Positions 63,940 through 64,000 of a DNA stretch of 64,000 bases are shown here, piece by piece; the stretch's first letter is position 1, and every line of letters starts with the position of its first letter. A program made the position numbers and the translations under genes. The notes under the pieces were generated by a model that was not told where the DNA came from, ran no database searches, and was given only the letters and a program-made list of their open reading frames with translations. This DNA is from PALSA-555 sp963821325 (GTDB lineage Bacteria > Actinomycetota > Acidimicrobiia > IMCC26256 > PALSA-555), in contig CAWGDC010000002.1 in NCBI GenBank assembly GCA_963821325.1, forward strand, positions 62,001-126,000. The letters run 5' to 3'.

Positions 63940-64000
63940 GGGCATCCGTGAGGCCGCGAATTCGAGCGCACGACCGGCCGATCGAGCGAACAACGCTGAG

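Overview
The window is GC-rich and densely coded, with many GTG/TTG starts and purine-rich Shine-Dalgarno sites. Its gene families are typical of Actinomycetota: GAF-ANTAR regulators, an LLM-type F420 oxidoreductase, an F420:NADP-reductase-like protein, MaoC hydratase, DUF2510, DUF4242 and AMP-ligase genes. An Acidimicrobiia-like soil or aquatic actinobacterium is my best guess, but no rRNA or other phylogenetic marker is present. I saw no tRNA, rRNA, CRISPR array, transposase, prophage or replication origin; this reads as ordinary chromosome.

Layout. 1-3.7 kb: GNAT (cut by the window edge), small membrane protein, DUF2510 membrane protein, acyl-CoA ligase, DinB protein. 3.7-11.4 kb: small conserved proteins, phosphoribosyltransferase, PknH-type sensor-domain protein, HtrA protease, methyltransferase, His-rich metal-binding protein, F420/NADP-type reductase, LDH/MDH-like enzyme. 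11.5-18.2 kb: EVE-like protein and a secreted block (phosphoesterase, six-hairpin glycosidase-like protein, serine hydrolase). 18.3-24.9 kb: quinone reductase, sulfotransferase, membrane protein, PhyH dioxygenase, SRPBCC, SHOCT protein, arrestin-like protein. 25-32.7 kb: divergent fatty-acid desaturases, two GAF-ANTAR regulators, small proteins, NuoF-like protein, double-hotdog MaoC. 33.3-41 kb: cytoplasmic binding protein, Pycsar-effector-like membrane protein, MFS pump, SNF2 helicase operon. 41-50 kb: MDR reductase, RNase Z-like hydrolase, zinc-ribbon protein, LLM oxidoreductase, queD-queC-GT9-propeller operon facing a DUF4254-FNR operon. 50-64 kb: degenerate RsbW-like ATPase, GH63-like hydrolase, DUF4242-cyclase fusion, GH94-like secreted enzyme, SHOCT proteins, P450, second zinc-ribbon protein, MFS exporter, AhpD-like protein, BNR/MoaD pair.

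Three signals cut across the genes. First, a 17-bp interrupted palindrome, TGAGTA-N5-TACTCA, occurs four times, always intergenic; three copies precede small cytoplasmic proteins of related style, two of them SHOCT proteins. Second, a family of about 14 short inverted repeats (arms close to GACTCGCGGTCT / AGATCGCGAGTC) is scattered through intergenic DNA, almost all right of 31 kb. Third, about ten otherwise intact genes carry one or more single-base reading-frame breaks, often in C/G runs, which points to assembly indels rather than pseudogenes; these are annotated as single genes.
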